Origin: Aurantimonadaceae bacterium
Lineage (GTDB): Bacteria; Pseudomonadota; Alphaproteobacteria; Rhizobiales; Rhizobiaceae
DNA: 11,501 nt
Assembly (NCBI GenBank): GCA_003232595.1
Contig: QIIJ01000123.1
Location: forward strand, 1 to 11,501
Direction of reading: 5' to 3'
In this document: piece after piece, positions 1 through 7,502 of the stretch
Numbering within the stretch: position 1 is the first letter of the stretch
How the letters are laid out: each line of letters begins with the position of its first letter
The notes under the pieces: model-generated
What the model was told of the DNA's origin: nothing
The model's database searches: none
The model's input: only the letters and a program-made list of their open reading frames with translations
Position numbers and translations under genes: made by a program

Positions 1-906
1 CCATTTCCCGGTAGCGCTCGGGGTCGTCTATCCATTTTTCGCGGACCTTGACGAACAGGAACAGATGCACTTTCTGGCCGAGGATATCGCCGATTTCCTT
101 GCGCGAGGCGGTGGAAATTGCCTTGATCACCTGCCCGCCCTTGCCGATGATAATCTTTTTATGGGTATTGCGCTGGACATAGATTGTCTGGTCAATCTTG
201 ACACTGCCATCCTTGTTTTCTGTCCAGTTCTCCGTCTCGACATGAGAGGCATAGGGCAATTCCTGATGCAGGCGCAGGTATAGTTTTTCACGGGTGATTT
301 CTGCCGAAAGCTGGCGCATTGGCAGATCAGATATCTGGTCTTCGGGATAAAGCCACGGGCCTTCCCTTGCGAGATACTCAACAAAGTCCCGGCAACCGTC
401 TCCCTTGAGCGCTGAAATCATGAATGTCTGTTCAAAACCAACTTTCTCATTGGCTTTGGCCGCCAAAGCCAGCAATTGATCGCGCGGCACAGTATCAATC
501 TTGTTGAGCAGCAGGATTTTGCGTTGTTTTTCGCTTTCCAGTGACTTCAGGATATTTTCCGCATCGCCCCTGATGCCACGTTCTGAATCAATCAAAAGTA
601 CAATTATATCTGCATCGTGCGCTCCGCCCCAGGCGGCATTGACCATGGCCTCATCGAGCCTGCGACGCGGTCGAAATATGCCCGGTGTATCGATAAAAAC
701 AATCTGGGTACGGTCTTCGATAATAATACCACGAACGATCGAACGGGTGGTCTGCAATGACTGACGATGGAAATTTTGGTGCCGACAAGATGATTGACCA
801 AAGTGGATTTACCGGCATTGGGCGCGCCAATGAGCGCGACAAACCCCGCTTTTGTTTGTCCATCGCCGCCTATGCGGCCGGATGGTATTGCCTTGTCACC
901 CGTCAC
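1..906 (-). pseudogene. era: GTPase Era, frameshifted and cut by the window edge
   Basis: Era is a cytoplasmic GTPase that binds 16S rRNA and helps 30S subunit maturation. The start is GTG at 904-906, overlapping the rnc stop as GTGA, which suggests translational coupling. The first 50 codons hold the G1 loop GAPNAGKS (residues 27-34). After SIVSH the frame breaks at about 756/757. The remainder is intact in the -1 frame down to base 1: the G2 residues QTTR follow at once, then DTPG (680-691), NKID (494-505) and the KH-domain GKGG (134-145), ending with DDPERYREM near the normal C-terminus. Homologues read SHKVQTTR here; the sequence has CAT-TG-CAG where CAT-AAG-GTG-CAG would be expected, a loss of four bases. 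As written the product stops at 604 after 100 residues, without G3, G4 or KH domain. Because era is normally essential, a sequence error is as likely as a real mutation. Identity is certain; functional state is not. Confidence 0.93.
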
Positions 907-1622
907 TCTTGCGTTTCCTCACGTTGCCAAACGCCTTCGCGTTCCAGAATTTTTCGGGCTGCGCTTTGTTCAGCCGAACGCTTTGAGCGGCCCTTGCCCT
1001 CGCTCCCTTTCATGTCATCAAAGACCACATTGACCGTGAATAACGGGTCGTGGTCCGGGCCGGTCTGTTCGACCAGCCTGTAGTGCGGCGTGCCATGTTT
1101 TTTGGCATGGGCCCATTCCTGCAGAGCGGTTTTTGAATCGTGCCGCGCCGCATCGGCAAGGAACAGCCTGTCCTGCCAAAGTTTTCTTATTGTGGTGCCT
1201 GCAGCATCCAGCCCACCATCAAGATAAACCGCCGCTATCAGTGCTTCCATGACGTCGCCACGCACGCCCTGCATGCGTTTGCTTTTCAAGTGCTTAACAT
1301 CGGTGCCGGTACGGATAAACTCGTGCAAGCCAATCTCGTCGGCAATCAGCGCACAGGTCTTGCCACTGACCAGGGCATTTAATCGCAGGGAAAGCTCTCC
1401 CTCTTCAGCTTCCGGAAAGGTTTCAAACAGCAGTTCGGATATGACCAGCCCCAAAACCCGGTCGCCAAGGAATTCGAGGCGTTCATACTGGTAGTTATCC
1501 CGGGACTTTCTCAATGCACTGGCGTGGGTCAGAGCCTTGATCATATATTCAGGCGAACTGAACGTGTATCCCAGCCGCTGTTCAAGTTCTGACCGTTCGG
1601 CCTTGCCAATGCCCTTATTCAC
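903..1622 (-). CDS. rnc: Ribonuclease III
   Basis: RNase III cleaves double-stranded RNA in the cytoplasm, including the rRNA precursor and structured mRNAs. The 239-residue product has the signature ERLEFLGDRVLGL (47-59) with catalytic E50 and D54. The second acidic pair is D123 and E126 in GDVMEALIAAVYLDGG. A C-terminal double-stranded RNA-binding domain covers about 164-232 and ends in the typical KRSAEQSAA helix. I chose the GTG start at 1620-1622: it has an AGGA ribosome site nine bases upstream, lies just after the lepB stop and gives the usual family length. The frame is open further upstream to 1694, but that would overlap lepB and add a non-conserved leader. It lies between lepB and era, as in other Hyphomicrobiales. 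No defect is seen. Confidence 0.96.
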   Translation of the reverse strand: MNKGIGKAERSELEQRLGYTFSSPEYMIKALTHASALRKSRDNYQYERLEFLGDRVLGLVISELLFETFPEAEEGELSLRLNALVSGKTCALIADEIGLHEFIRTGTDVKHLKSKRMQGVRGDVMEALIAAVYLDGGLDAAGTTIRKLWQDRLFLADAARHDSKTALQEWAHAKKHGTPHYRLVEQTGPDHDPLFTVNVVFDDMKGSEGKGRSKRSAEQSAARKILEREGVWQREETQE

Positions 1623-1633
1623 CAGGTTGCATC

Positions 1634-2380
1634 CTATAGACCGGTGAACAGTCTTCCCAGGCGCATGGATGTCGGCCAGCGCCAGAACTGCCATGCGCTG
1701 GCACCATCAGACACCGAAAAGAATATTACCTTGGCTTTGCCAACAAAAAATTCAAGCGGCACAAAACCAACATCAAACCGGCTGTCGAGGGAGTTGTCGC
1801 GATTGTCTCCCATCATGAAATAGTTTCCCGAAGGAACTTCAAACACACGTGTATTATCGGCGATGCTATTTGGCTCCAAATCCAGAGTTTGAAAGGTAAT
1901 GCCATTGGGCAGGGTCTCGGTATATATCGGAAATTTGGAACCGGCCTGATATCCCTTTTCCTGAACATATTCGCCTGTCAGTTCACGCTTGACCGGCTGG
2001 CCATTTATATAGAGAATTCCGGTTTTCATCTGAATACGGTCGCCCGGCAGGCCAATAACCCGCTTGACATAGTCAACATCGGGCTGGTTAGGCTTTCTGA
2101 ATACGGCAATATCGCCGCGCACCGGTTCGGCGGTCCAAATACGACCGCTAAACAAATCCGGGCTGAAGGGAATTGAATATTTGGAATAGCCGTAGCTCAT
2201 CTTGGAGACAAACAGATAATCGCCTATCAACAGGGTTGGCTTCATCGAGCCGGAAGGGATGCTGAATGGTTGAAACAACAGTGTTCGAGCAACAAGCGCC
2301 AGAATCAGCGCCTGAGATACGACCTTGAAAAACTCCCATACCGCGCTTTCGGGTTTGTTTTGCGCTTCTGCGTCAGCCAA
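1634..2380 (-). CDS. lepB: Signal peptidase I
   Basis: This inner-membrane serine protease removes signal peptides from exported proteins. The 248-residue product has one N-terminal membrane segment (about residues 15-37), then the catalytic serine in PSGSMKPTL (S45), the general-base lysine in DYVKRVIGLPGD (K106) and the box MGDNRDNSLDSR near the C-terminus. Together these are the Ser/Lys dyad and conserved boxes of peptidase family S26. The start is TTG at 2378-2380; no ATG or GTG fits better, and AGAGG lies seven bases upstream. It is followed 11 bases later by rnc. The 152-base gap to acpS holds a candidate promoter, so lepB-rnc-era may be transcribed partly on its own. Confidence 0.95.
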   Translation of the reverse strand: MADAEAQNKPESAVWEFFKVVSQALILALVARTLLFQPFSIPSGSMKPTLLIGDYLFVSKMSYGYSKYSIPFSPDLFSGRIWTAEPVRGDIAVFRKPNQPDVDYVKRVIGLPGDRIQMKTGILYINGQPVKRELTGEYVQEKGYQAGSKFPIYTETLPNGITFQTLDLEPNSIADNTRVFEVPSGNYFMMGDNRDNSLDSRFDVGFVPLEFFVGKAKVIFFSVSDGASAWQFWRWPTSMRLGRLFTGL

Positions 2381-2462
2381 TTTTTTGCCTCTTTGGTGAT
2401 GATAACAATCGACCGCCAGCGCGGTGATCTGATCTGTTTCTGCTCTTATCTCTTTAATCGTG

Positions 2463-2490
2463 ATTATGCAATAATTGAGTGCATAGCCAA
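2463..2490 (-). promoter_or_regulatory. Candidate promoter for lepB-rnc-era
   Basis: In the 152-base acpS-lepB gap, minus-strand TTGGCT (2485-2490) and CATAAT (2463-2468) are separated by 16 bases. The -10 matches the sigma-70 consensus at five of six positions and the -35 at four of six. Transcription would begin near 2456, leaving a leader of about 75 bases before the TTG start. This is a pattern match only; nothing else was recognised in the gap. Confidence 0.4.
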
Positions 2491-2532
2491 CCTTTGCTCA
2501 GTCGAGAAATTTCTTGTGGCCCGATACTGTGG

Positions 2533-2937
2533 TCATTTTTTGATCGGCAATGCCTCGATAATGACAAATGCCTGGGCAAGCGGGTAATCATCAGTGATCG
2601 TCACATGAACAATCGCATCGTGGTTGTCCGGTATCATACTCGCCAGTCGCTGCGCGGCACCATTGGTCAGCTTCATTACAGGTTTTCCAGAAGGTAGATT
2701 GACAACCCCAATGTCACGCCAATAGACGCCCCGGCTGATACCGGTACCGAGTGCCTTGCAGCAGGCTTCCTTGGCGGCAAACCGTTTAGCATAGGAAGCA
2801 GCGCGCTCCTTGCGGCCATCAGATTTCTTGCGCTCCAGCTCTGTAAATATCCGATCAACAAAACGATTGCCAAAACGAGCAAGGGTTTTTTCAATCCGTC
2901 TAATATCGATGAGATCGCTGCCAAGACCGATGATCAT
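2533..2937 (-). CDS. acpS: Holo-[acyl-carrier-protein] synthase
   Basis: AcpS transfers 4'-phosphopantetheine from coenzyme A to a serine of apo-ACP, which activates the carrier for fatty-acid and lipid synthesis. The 134-residue product begins MIIGLGSDLIDI, with the magnesium-binding D8, and has the second ligand E57 in RFAAKEACCKALGTG, both hallmarks of the group I (AcpS) phosphopantetheinyl transferases. Length is normal. The ATG start at 2935-2937 overlaps the stop codon of the DUF2062 gene as ATGA, which points to translational coupling and fixes the start. A 152-base gap with a possible promoter follows before lepB. Confidence 0.96.
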   Translation of the reverse strand: MIIGLGSDLIDIRRIEKTLARFGNRFVDRIFTELERKKSDGRKERAASYAKRFAAKEACCKALGTGISRGVYWRDIGVVNLPSGKPVMKLTNGAAQRLASMIPDNHDAIVHVTITDDYPLAQAFVIIEALPIKK

Positions 2938-3581
2938 GCGCGGCGTGCCATATCGTCTTTTGCGGGAAGCCCGGCTGTGCGGGCTCGTATTTTATTGGCC
3001 TTTGCCAATAATTTTCTTTGCCTGACGCTGTGAAAATACACGGCCATACGGCGAGTGATTATATAAAATACCAGCCCCACCAGGATGCCAAGGGGAATGC
3101 CACCAACCGCCATCGGTTTTAGCAGCGGATGCCAGATATCAGCAAAAGCAACTGCAAATTCGTTGAAATCCCAGTGCCACAGGGAGGTGCCTATATGACT
3201 CATTATATTGCCCAGGTCACTGAATGGCACTGCACCCGTGGCCTCCTGGCCGAGCAACAGTCGGCCAAACGCATAGGTCGATGCCCAGATAACCGGAAAT
3301 GTCAGCGGATTTCCAATAAAAGTACCAAGGGCTGCGGCAATCATATTGCCGGCCAGCAGATAGGCTACCAAAAAGGCCAGGGCGAAATGAAAGCCCAAAA
3401 ATGGGGTGAACGAAGCAAAGACCCCGGCTGCCACACCGGCGGCGACCGCATGGGGGGTTCCGGTTAGCCGGAATATCCGTTTTGACACATATTGGCTTGA
3501 GCGAACCCAGCTGCGGCGTGGCCAAATCCATACGCGCAGTTTTTCAACAATTCCGGCAGGGGTTCTTCTACGAAACAACAT
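2934..3581 (-). CDS. DUF2062 domain membrane protein
   Basis: This is a 215-residue membrane protein of the DUF2062 family, whose biochemical role is not known to me. The N-terminus is basic (RRR at 4-6, WPRRSW at 20-25). A hydrophobic core at about 42-112 contains the family-like FASFTPFLGFH and a GNP turn (residues 90-92), and another membrane segment lies at about 157-182. The C-terminal tail is basic (RQRKLLAKANKIRARTAG) and probably cytoplasmic. I prefer the ATG at 3579-3581, which has GGAA nine bases upstream and starts MLFRRR, over an in-frame TTG at 3596. The stop overlaps the acpS start. Its constant place next to acpS in Hyphomicrobiales suggests an envelope-linked job, but that is inference. 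Confidence 0.85.
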   Translation of the reverse strand: MLFRRRTPAGIVEKLRVWIWPRRSWVRSSQYVSKRIFRLTGTPHAVAAGVAAGVFASFTPFLGFHFALAFLVAYLLAGNMIAAALGTFIGNPLTFPVIWASTYAFGRLLLGQEATGAVPFSDLGNIMSHIGTSLWHWDFNEFAVAFADIWHPLLKPMAVGGIPLGILVGLVFYIITRRMAVYFHSVRQRKLLAKANKIRARTAGLPAKDDMARRA

Positions 3582-3739
3582 CAACGACAATTCCAAAACC
3601 GGCCCAATCGGGATCAGGCCGACACTCTTACCAATCGAGCCTAGTGCTAATACCTTAATATGTAGTGATTGTTACCTCACTGTGGCAATAATTTTTCAAC
3701 AATTAATACTATGTGATAACAACATCCAGCTGAACTGCC

Positions 3740-4318
3740 TCACAGGGATCTGCTGCCGGGTTTCACCGCCGGTATAGCGGCAAGTTCTGCCGGAATATCT
3801 TCCGGCTTATAGGCAGGTACTTCATAGTCAGCCAGTGCTATGAGCTTGGTTCCAACATTGGCCTTTCCAGCTGAACGGTCGACCAGGCAGGCGGCGGCCA
3901 GAACGTTTGCGCCAATTTCCTCCAGCGACATTATTGTTTCACGGATTGAAAGCCCGGTGGTGACGATATCTTCAATGATAACCACCCTCGTTTCCGGCGC
4001 CATCTCAAATCGGCGGAGGCGGAATTTTCCTTCCTCGCGTTCAACCCAGACATTGGGAATGCCCAGATGCCTTGAGACCTCATAGGCCGGAATTATTCCG
4101 CCGATGGCCGGTCCGACTACCAGATCAATTTTGTCAAGGCCGGCATCCTTGATTTTTCCAGCGAGCGCCCGGCACAATTTTTCTGTTTGATCAGCGTGCA
4201 TAAACACGCGGGCTTTTTGGATAAATGTCGGGCTGTGCAGGCCGGACGTCAATATAAAGTGGCCATCGAGAATGGCGCCGCAATCTCTGAAAACCTGTAT
4301 TACCTCGTCCCGTGTCAT
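3740..4318 (-). CDS. pyrE: Orotate phosphoribosyltransferase
   Basis: PyrE joins orotate to PRPP to give orotidine 5'-phosphate in de novo pyrimidine synthesis, in the cytoplasm. The 192-residue product carries the PRPP-binding motif VIIEDIVTTG at 113-122. It also has a flexible-loop region rich in basic residues (EREEGKFRLRR, about 93-103) and the N-terminal ILTSGLHSP segment typical of the alphaproteobacterial form. The ATG at 4316-4318 is preferred because it lies just after the rsh stop, has GGGA six bases upstream and gives the usual length; the open frame upstream would run into rsh. It sits 19 bases after rsh, so the two are probably cotranscribed. The 158-base gap after it (3582-3739) shows no clear terminator and only weak promoter-like sequence. 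Confidence 0.96.
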   Translation of the reverse strand: MTRDEVIQVFRDCGAILDGHFILTSGLHSPTFIQKARVFMHADQTEKLCRALAGKIKDAGLDKIDLVVGPAIGGIIPAYEVSRHLGIPNVWVEREEGKFRLRRFEMAPETRVVIIEDIVTTGLSIRETIMSLEEIGANVLAAACLVDRSAGKANVGTKLIALADYEVPAYKPEDIPAELAAIPAVKPGSRSL

Positions 4319-4337
4319 TCCAATTCCCAAGTCAAGA

Positions 4338-6563
4338 TTATTCGATTGACCGCTCCACACGGCTGACAATTCTCAACCGGCGAATCTCGCGAATAAGCCG
4401 GTTGAGATGTTTCAGGTTCCAGACTTCAAGATCGATCTGCATTTTAGTAAAATCGGCCGCCGTCGAAATCATCTGGAGTGAATGGATATTACCGTCATTA
4501 GTGGCAATCAGTTCGGCAATTCTGGCCAGTGTGCCCGGTTCATTGATTGCAGATACCAGCAACCGGGCAGGAAAGCGCTCGTTGTTGTTTTCATCAATAT
4601 CCCATCGCACATCCAGCCAGTTGTCATTGCTTTCTTCGAATTTCTGCAATGCCCGGGACTGGATCGGATAGATTGTGATGCCCTTGCCAGGAGTGATGAT
4701 GCCGACAATCCGATCACCGGGAACCGCACCACTTTCTGGAGCAAACCGCACCGGAAGGTCGCCGGACTGACCTTTGATAGGAATTGGCATGGCGGCTTTT
4801 CTGGCGGCCGATTTTTTTAATCCCGGGATCTTGAAAATAATCCCGGCAGCGCCTTTCATGCCAAACCAGCCCTCTTTAACCGGCACCTCATCAATGCGGG
4901 TAATGCGCTCTTCCTTGTAGTCAGGGAATACCGATTTCAATACATCGGATGTGGTAACCTCCCCCCGTCCGACTGCAGCAAGCGCCTCGTCAACCGAATT
5001 GCGAGCAAGGCGTCGCAGCCCGCTCTCGAGCAGTGTTTCGGAAAATTCTTTGCCCGAGCGCTTGAAGGCCCGCTCCAGAATTGTTTTGCCGAGGCCGCAA
5101 TATTGATCCTGCACGGCTTTTTTGGTGGCGCGGCGGATGGCAGCTCTGGCCTTGCCGGTAACAGCAACCGATTCCCAGGCGGCGGGTGGTGTTTGACCTT
5201 CCGCAACAATGATTTCGACCTCGTCGCCATTATGCAGTTCGGTCACTACCGGCATAATGCGTCCATTAACCTTGCAGCCAACGCATCTGTCGCCGATTTT
5301 GGTATGAACCGCATAGGCAAAATCGATGGGTGTCGCACCGCGCGGCAGGGCAATCAACCGGCCCTTGGGAGTAAAACAAAACACCTGATCAAGAAACAGT
5401 TCAAGCTTGGTGTGCTCAAGAAATTCGTCGGGGTTTTCACTTTCTGCCAGAAGGGCGATTGTCTGTTGCAGCCAGACATAGGCACCACCATCACTGCCGA
5501 ACTTCAGCGCCGGATCAGCTTCACCATTGGCCGCTTCCTTGTAAAGCGCATGGGCGGCGATGCCGTGTTCAGCGATGGCATTCATTTCATGGGTGCGTAT
5601 CTGCAGCTCAACCCGTTGGTTGGACGGGCCGACGATTGTTGTGTGGATCGAGCGGTAGTCATTTTGTTTCGGGGTCGAAATATAATCCTTAAACCGGCCT
5701 GGAACGGTTGACCAGGAGGTATGCACAATACCAAGGGCGCGGTAACACTCATCGGTTGTTCCAACGTTAATTCGGAAGCCGAAAATATCAGACAGCTGCT
5801 CGAAACTAAGTGCCCTCCGTTCCATTTTACGAAATACCGAATAGGGTCGCTTTTCCCGGCTGGATACGATTGCATCGATGTGGTGATCTGTAAGTTTTGA
5901 TTTCAGCTCGAGACGAATGGCGACGATCAGATCATTGTTCTTGTTGTGAAGTTCTTCAAGATGGGCGGAAATTGTCTTAAACCCCGACGGATTAAGATGC
6001 ATGAAGGCAAGATGTTCCAACTCATCCCGAATATCCTGCATGCCGATACGACCGGCAAGCGGCGCGTAGATATCCATTGTTTCCTGCGAAATGCGCCCGC
6101 GCTTGTTTTCCGGCACAAAATTCAGCGTCCGCATATTGTGCAGCCGGTCGGCCAGCTTGACCAGTAAAACCCGCACGTCATCAACCACTGCCAGCAACAG
6201 TCGGCGCAGATTTTCTCCCTGCCTGGCTTCCTTGGTAACCAGATCGATTTTTTTCAGTTTGGTCAGGCCCTCAACAAGGGTGCCAATGTCTTCGCCAAAA
6301 AGATCATCAATTTCGGTACGGGTGGCATCCGTGTCTTCAATGGTATCATGCAGCAGTGCAACGACAATGGTCGATTCATCCAGCTTCATATCGGTCAGGA
6401 TGGCGGCAACTTCCAGCGGATGAGAAAAATATGGATCGCCATTGGCGCGGGTCTGACTGCCGTGCTTCTGCATGGCATAGACATAGGCTTTGTTGAGAAG
6501 GTTCTCATCGGCGTCGGGCTTGTAACCTGTCACCTTCTCAACCAGCTCGTATTGACGCATCAT
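4338..6563 (-). CDS. rsh: Bifunctional (p)ppGpp synthetase/hydrolase (RelA/SpoT family)
   Basis: Rsh makes and degrades the alarmone (p)ppGpp and so controls the stringent response. The 741-residue product has the full long-RSH layout. The HD hydrolase domain has an intact HDTIED (about 72-77). The synthetase domain has RFKDYISTPKQNDYRSIH (290-307) and ELQIRT (319-324). A TGS domain (about 391-454), a conserved middle region and a C-terminal ACT domain (about 665-741) follow. The RFKD form is the RXKD class of bifunctional enzymes, and the kept HD residues argue for active hydrolysis, unlike E. coli RelA. The start is taken as the first of two tandem ATGs (6561-6563), giving MMRQYELVE as in relatives; in-frame ATG 6608 and TTG 6626 lack a ribosome site and fall at or inside the terminator hairpin. 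pyrE follows 19 bases later. Confidence 0.95.
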   Translation of the reverse strand: MMRQYELVEKVTGYKPDADENLLNKAYVYAMQKHGSQTRANGDPYFSHPLEVAAILTDMKLDESTIVVALLHDTIEDTDATRTEIDDLFGEDIGTLVEGLTKLKKIDLVTKEARQGENLRRLLLAVVDDVRVLLVKLADRLHNMRTLNFVPENKRGRISQETMDIYAPLAGRIGMQDIRDELEHLAFMHLNPSGFKTISAHLEELHNKNNDLIVAIRLELKSKLTDHHIDAIVSSREKRPYSVFRKMERRALSFEQLSDIFGFRINVGTTDECYRALGIVHTSWSTVPGRFKDYISTPKQNDYRSIHTTIVGPSNQRVELQIRTHEMNAIAEHGIAAHALYKEAANGEADPALKFGSDGGAYVWLQQTIALLAESENPDEFLEHTKLELFLDQVFCFTPKGRLIALPRGATPIDFAYAVHTKIGDRCVGCKVNGRIMPVVTELHNGDEVEIIVAEGQTPPAAWESVAVTGKARAAIRRATKKAVQDQYCGLGKTILERAFKRSGKEFSETLLESGLRRLARNSVDEALAAVGRGEVTTSDVLKSVFPDYKEERITRIDEVPVKEGWFGMKGAAGIIFKIPGLKKSAARKAAMPIPIKGQSGDLPVRFAPESGAVPGDRIVGIITPGKGITIYPIQSRALQKFEESNDNWLDVRWDIDENNNERFPARLLVSAINEPGTLARIAELIATNDGNIHSLQMISTAADFTKMQIDLEVWNLKHLNRLIREIRRLRIVSRVERSIE

Positions 6564-6613
6564 GTCATATTGCCTGCTACCGGATAGCCGTTCAGATTGT
6601 CCGGTCATCAAGG

Positions 6614-6646
6614 AAAAACGGCGCAACTCGCGGGAGCTGCGCCGTT
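6614..6646 (-). terminator. Intrinsic terminator between rpoZ and rsh
   Basis: Read on the minus strand, a perfect 9-bp inverted repeat (AACGGCGCA at 6638-6646, TGCGCCGTT at 6617-6625) encloses a 12-base loop in which GAG/CTC can also pair. It is followed by a run of five T, ending at 6614. On the plus strand the same hairpin is followed by AAAC, so it works only for minus-strand transcripts. It lies 82 bases after the rpoZ stop and 51 bases before the rsh start. Confidence 0.85.
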
Positions 6647-6727
6647 AAACTAGGTAATATTTGGTGACGACACAACATGTGTTTAATTTCACCTGGTTAA
6701 ATTCCCGCCTGCTTATACCAAAGGAAA

Positions 6728-7135
6728 TTAATAGTCGTCGCTTTTTTCCGGTGGCACCAGACCTTCAATGCCGGCCAGAAGCTCTTCCTCTGAAAGACTG
6801 TCAAATGTGGGTTCGCTGGGGGCAATATCCGTTGTTGAAAAATCGGCAAGAACGCCTTCGATGGTTATTTTTTCCTCAGCAACAATTTCCTGCTCCGGCT
6901 CATCCACTTCAACATGTTTTTGCAGCGAGTGAATGAGATCTTCCTTCAAATCCCCCGGAGATAACGCCTCATCAGCGATCTCGCGCAGGGCAACCACCGG
7001 ATTCTTGTCATTGTCACGTTCGACAATAATGGGTGAACCTGACGAAATCTGCCGCGCCCTGTGGCTCGACAAGAGTACAAGTTCAAAACGATTATCAACT
7101 TTGTCGATGCAGTCTTCGACGGTAACGCGTGCCAT
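6728..7135 (-). CDS. rpoZ: DNA-directed RNA polymerase omega subunit
   Basis: Omega helps assemble and stabilise RNA polymerase by holding the beta' subunit. The 135-residue product starts MARVTVEDCIDKVDNRFEL and continues with the conserved SSHRARQISSG and a VALREIADE helix. A long acidic C-terminal tail (about 70-135) follows, usual in Alphaproteobacteria and absent from the shorter E. coli protein. The N-terminal Met-Ala-Arg motif is kept; in E. coli it forms part of the omega/beta' binding site for ppGpp. The ATG at 7133-7135 has AGGAG seven bases upstream. It is the first gene of the minus-strand block and is followed by a strong terminator, so much of its transcript probably ends before rsh. 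Confidence 0.96.
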   Translation of the reverse strand: MARVTVEDCIDKVDNRFELVLLSSHRARQISSGSPIIVERDNDKNPVVALREIADEALSPGDLKEDLIHSLQKHVEVDEPEQEIVAEEKITIEGVLADFSTTDIAPSEPTFDSLSEEELLAGIEGLVPPEKSDDY

Positions 7136-7175
7136 CGCGCAGCTCCTGGTTCAATTTCAATGGAATTCCGTCTTA

Positions 7176-7206
7176 TCTATAGTGCTTTTAAAAATAATTC
7201 AAGCAA
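7176..7206 (-). promoter_or_regulatory. Candidate promoter for rpoZ
   Basis: Minus-strand TATAGA (7176-7181) is a good -10 element about 40 bases upstream of the rpoZ start. Possible -35 elements are TTGAAT (7197-7202, 15-base spacer) or TTGCTT (7201-7206, 19-base spacer); neither spacing is ideal. The -10 is the stronger part of this call. Confidence 0.35.
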
Positions 7207-7241
7207 ATTGAACAGGTGCACCCCCTCTGGTTTGCAGGATT

Positions 7242-7259
7242 GTCAATGGTAAAATTGAC
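7242..7259. repeat. Inverted repeat GTCAAT-N6-ATTGAC
   Basis: Perfect 6-bp arms (7242-7247 and 7254-7259) are separated by GGTAAA. The site lies about 60 bases upstream of the putative rpoZ -10. The arrangement suits a dimeric regulator, but an 18-base match of this kind in AT-rich DNA can occur by chance. Confidence 0.35.
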
Positions 7260-7387
7260 GCAACCGTCTTGCGCTTCGCCACATATTGATTATGTAGCGG
7301 ATAACACGAACGGAAACCAACCTTTTTTCAGGTATTGTATTCCTGCTTTTGTTGCCAGACAGGTATTTTCGTTGTAGAAGGTAACGA

Positions 7388-7401
7388 TTGATACTAGTCA
7401 A
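7388..7401. promoter_or_regulatory. FNR/FixK-like box
   Basis: The sequence TTGATACTAGTCAA fits the TTGA-N6-TCAA pattern of FNR/FixK-family regulators exactly and the stricter TTGAT-N4-ATCAA consensus at nine of ten positions. It sits inside a slightly longer repeat, GATTGA-N6-TCAATC (7386-7403). Its centre is about 130 bases upstream of the NYN start and 260 upstream of rpoZ. No well-placed -10 element follows at the distance expected for class II activation, so a working role is uncertain. Confidence 0.35.
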
Positions 7402-7460
7402 TCCCTAACTGCAGCCCTAATTGCATTCAACAGCCCCAAAGCAGTCACCAATACGCCAGG

Positions 7461-7489
7461 TTGCGGTAGTATGTTCAATTAATTACACT
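7461..7489 (+). promoter_or_regulatory. Candidate promoter for the NYN-UDG unit
   Basis: TTGCGG (7461-7466) and TACACT (7484-7489) are spaced by 17 bases upstream of the NYN gene. Each element is only a partial match to sigma-70 consensus (three and four of six). Transcription would start near 7496, inside the 14-bp palindrome. Confidence 0.3.
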
Positions 7490-7502
7490 GTGCAATTGCA
7501 CA
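7489..7502. promoter_or_regulatory. Perfect 14-bp palindrome, possible operator
   Basis: TGTGCAATTGCACA is identical to its own reverse complement. It lies 23 bases upstream of the NYN start codon and begins at the last base of the candidate -10 element, a position where a bound dimer would block transcription. In RNA it could form only a 5-bp stem with an AATT loop, so a DNA-binding site is more likely than an RNA element. The cognate regulator is unknown. Confidence 0.45.

Noticed and set aside
127..384. 85-residue open frame on the minus strand inside era
   Set aside because: It is in the wrong frame for era; the era frame through the same bases gives clear GTPase and KH-domain sequence.
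3597..3630. Possible terminator from CGGCC/GGCCG arms before the DUF2062 gene
   Set aside because: The stem is only five base pairs with a 13-base loop, and the following T run is short and lies inside the leader of a gene in the same operon.
3625..3690. Weak promoter for DUF2062-acpS (TTGCCA, 17 bases, CTACAT on the minus strand)
   Set aside because: The -10 element is a poor match and there is no second support, so it was not listed as a feature.
6668..6682. ACACA-TGT-TGTGT inverted repeat between rpoZ and rsh
   Set aside because: It is short with a three-base loop and has no partner signal; chance is a sufficient explanation.
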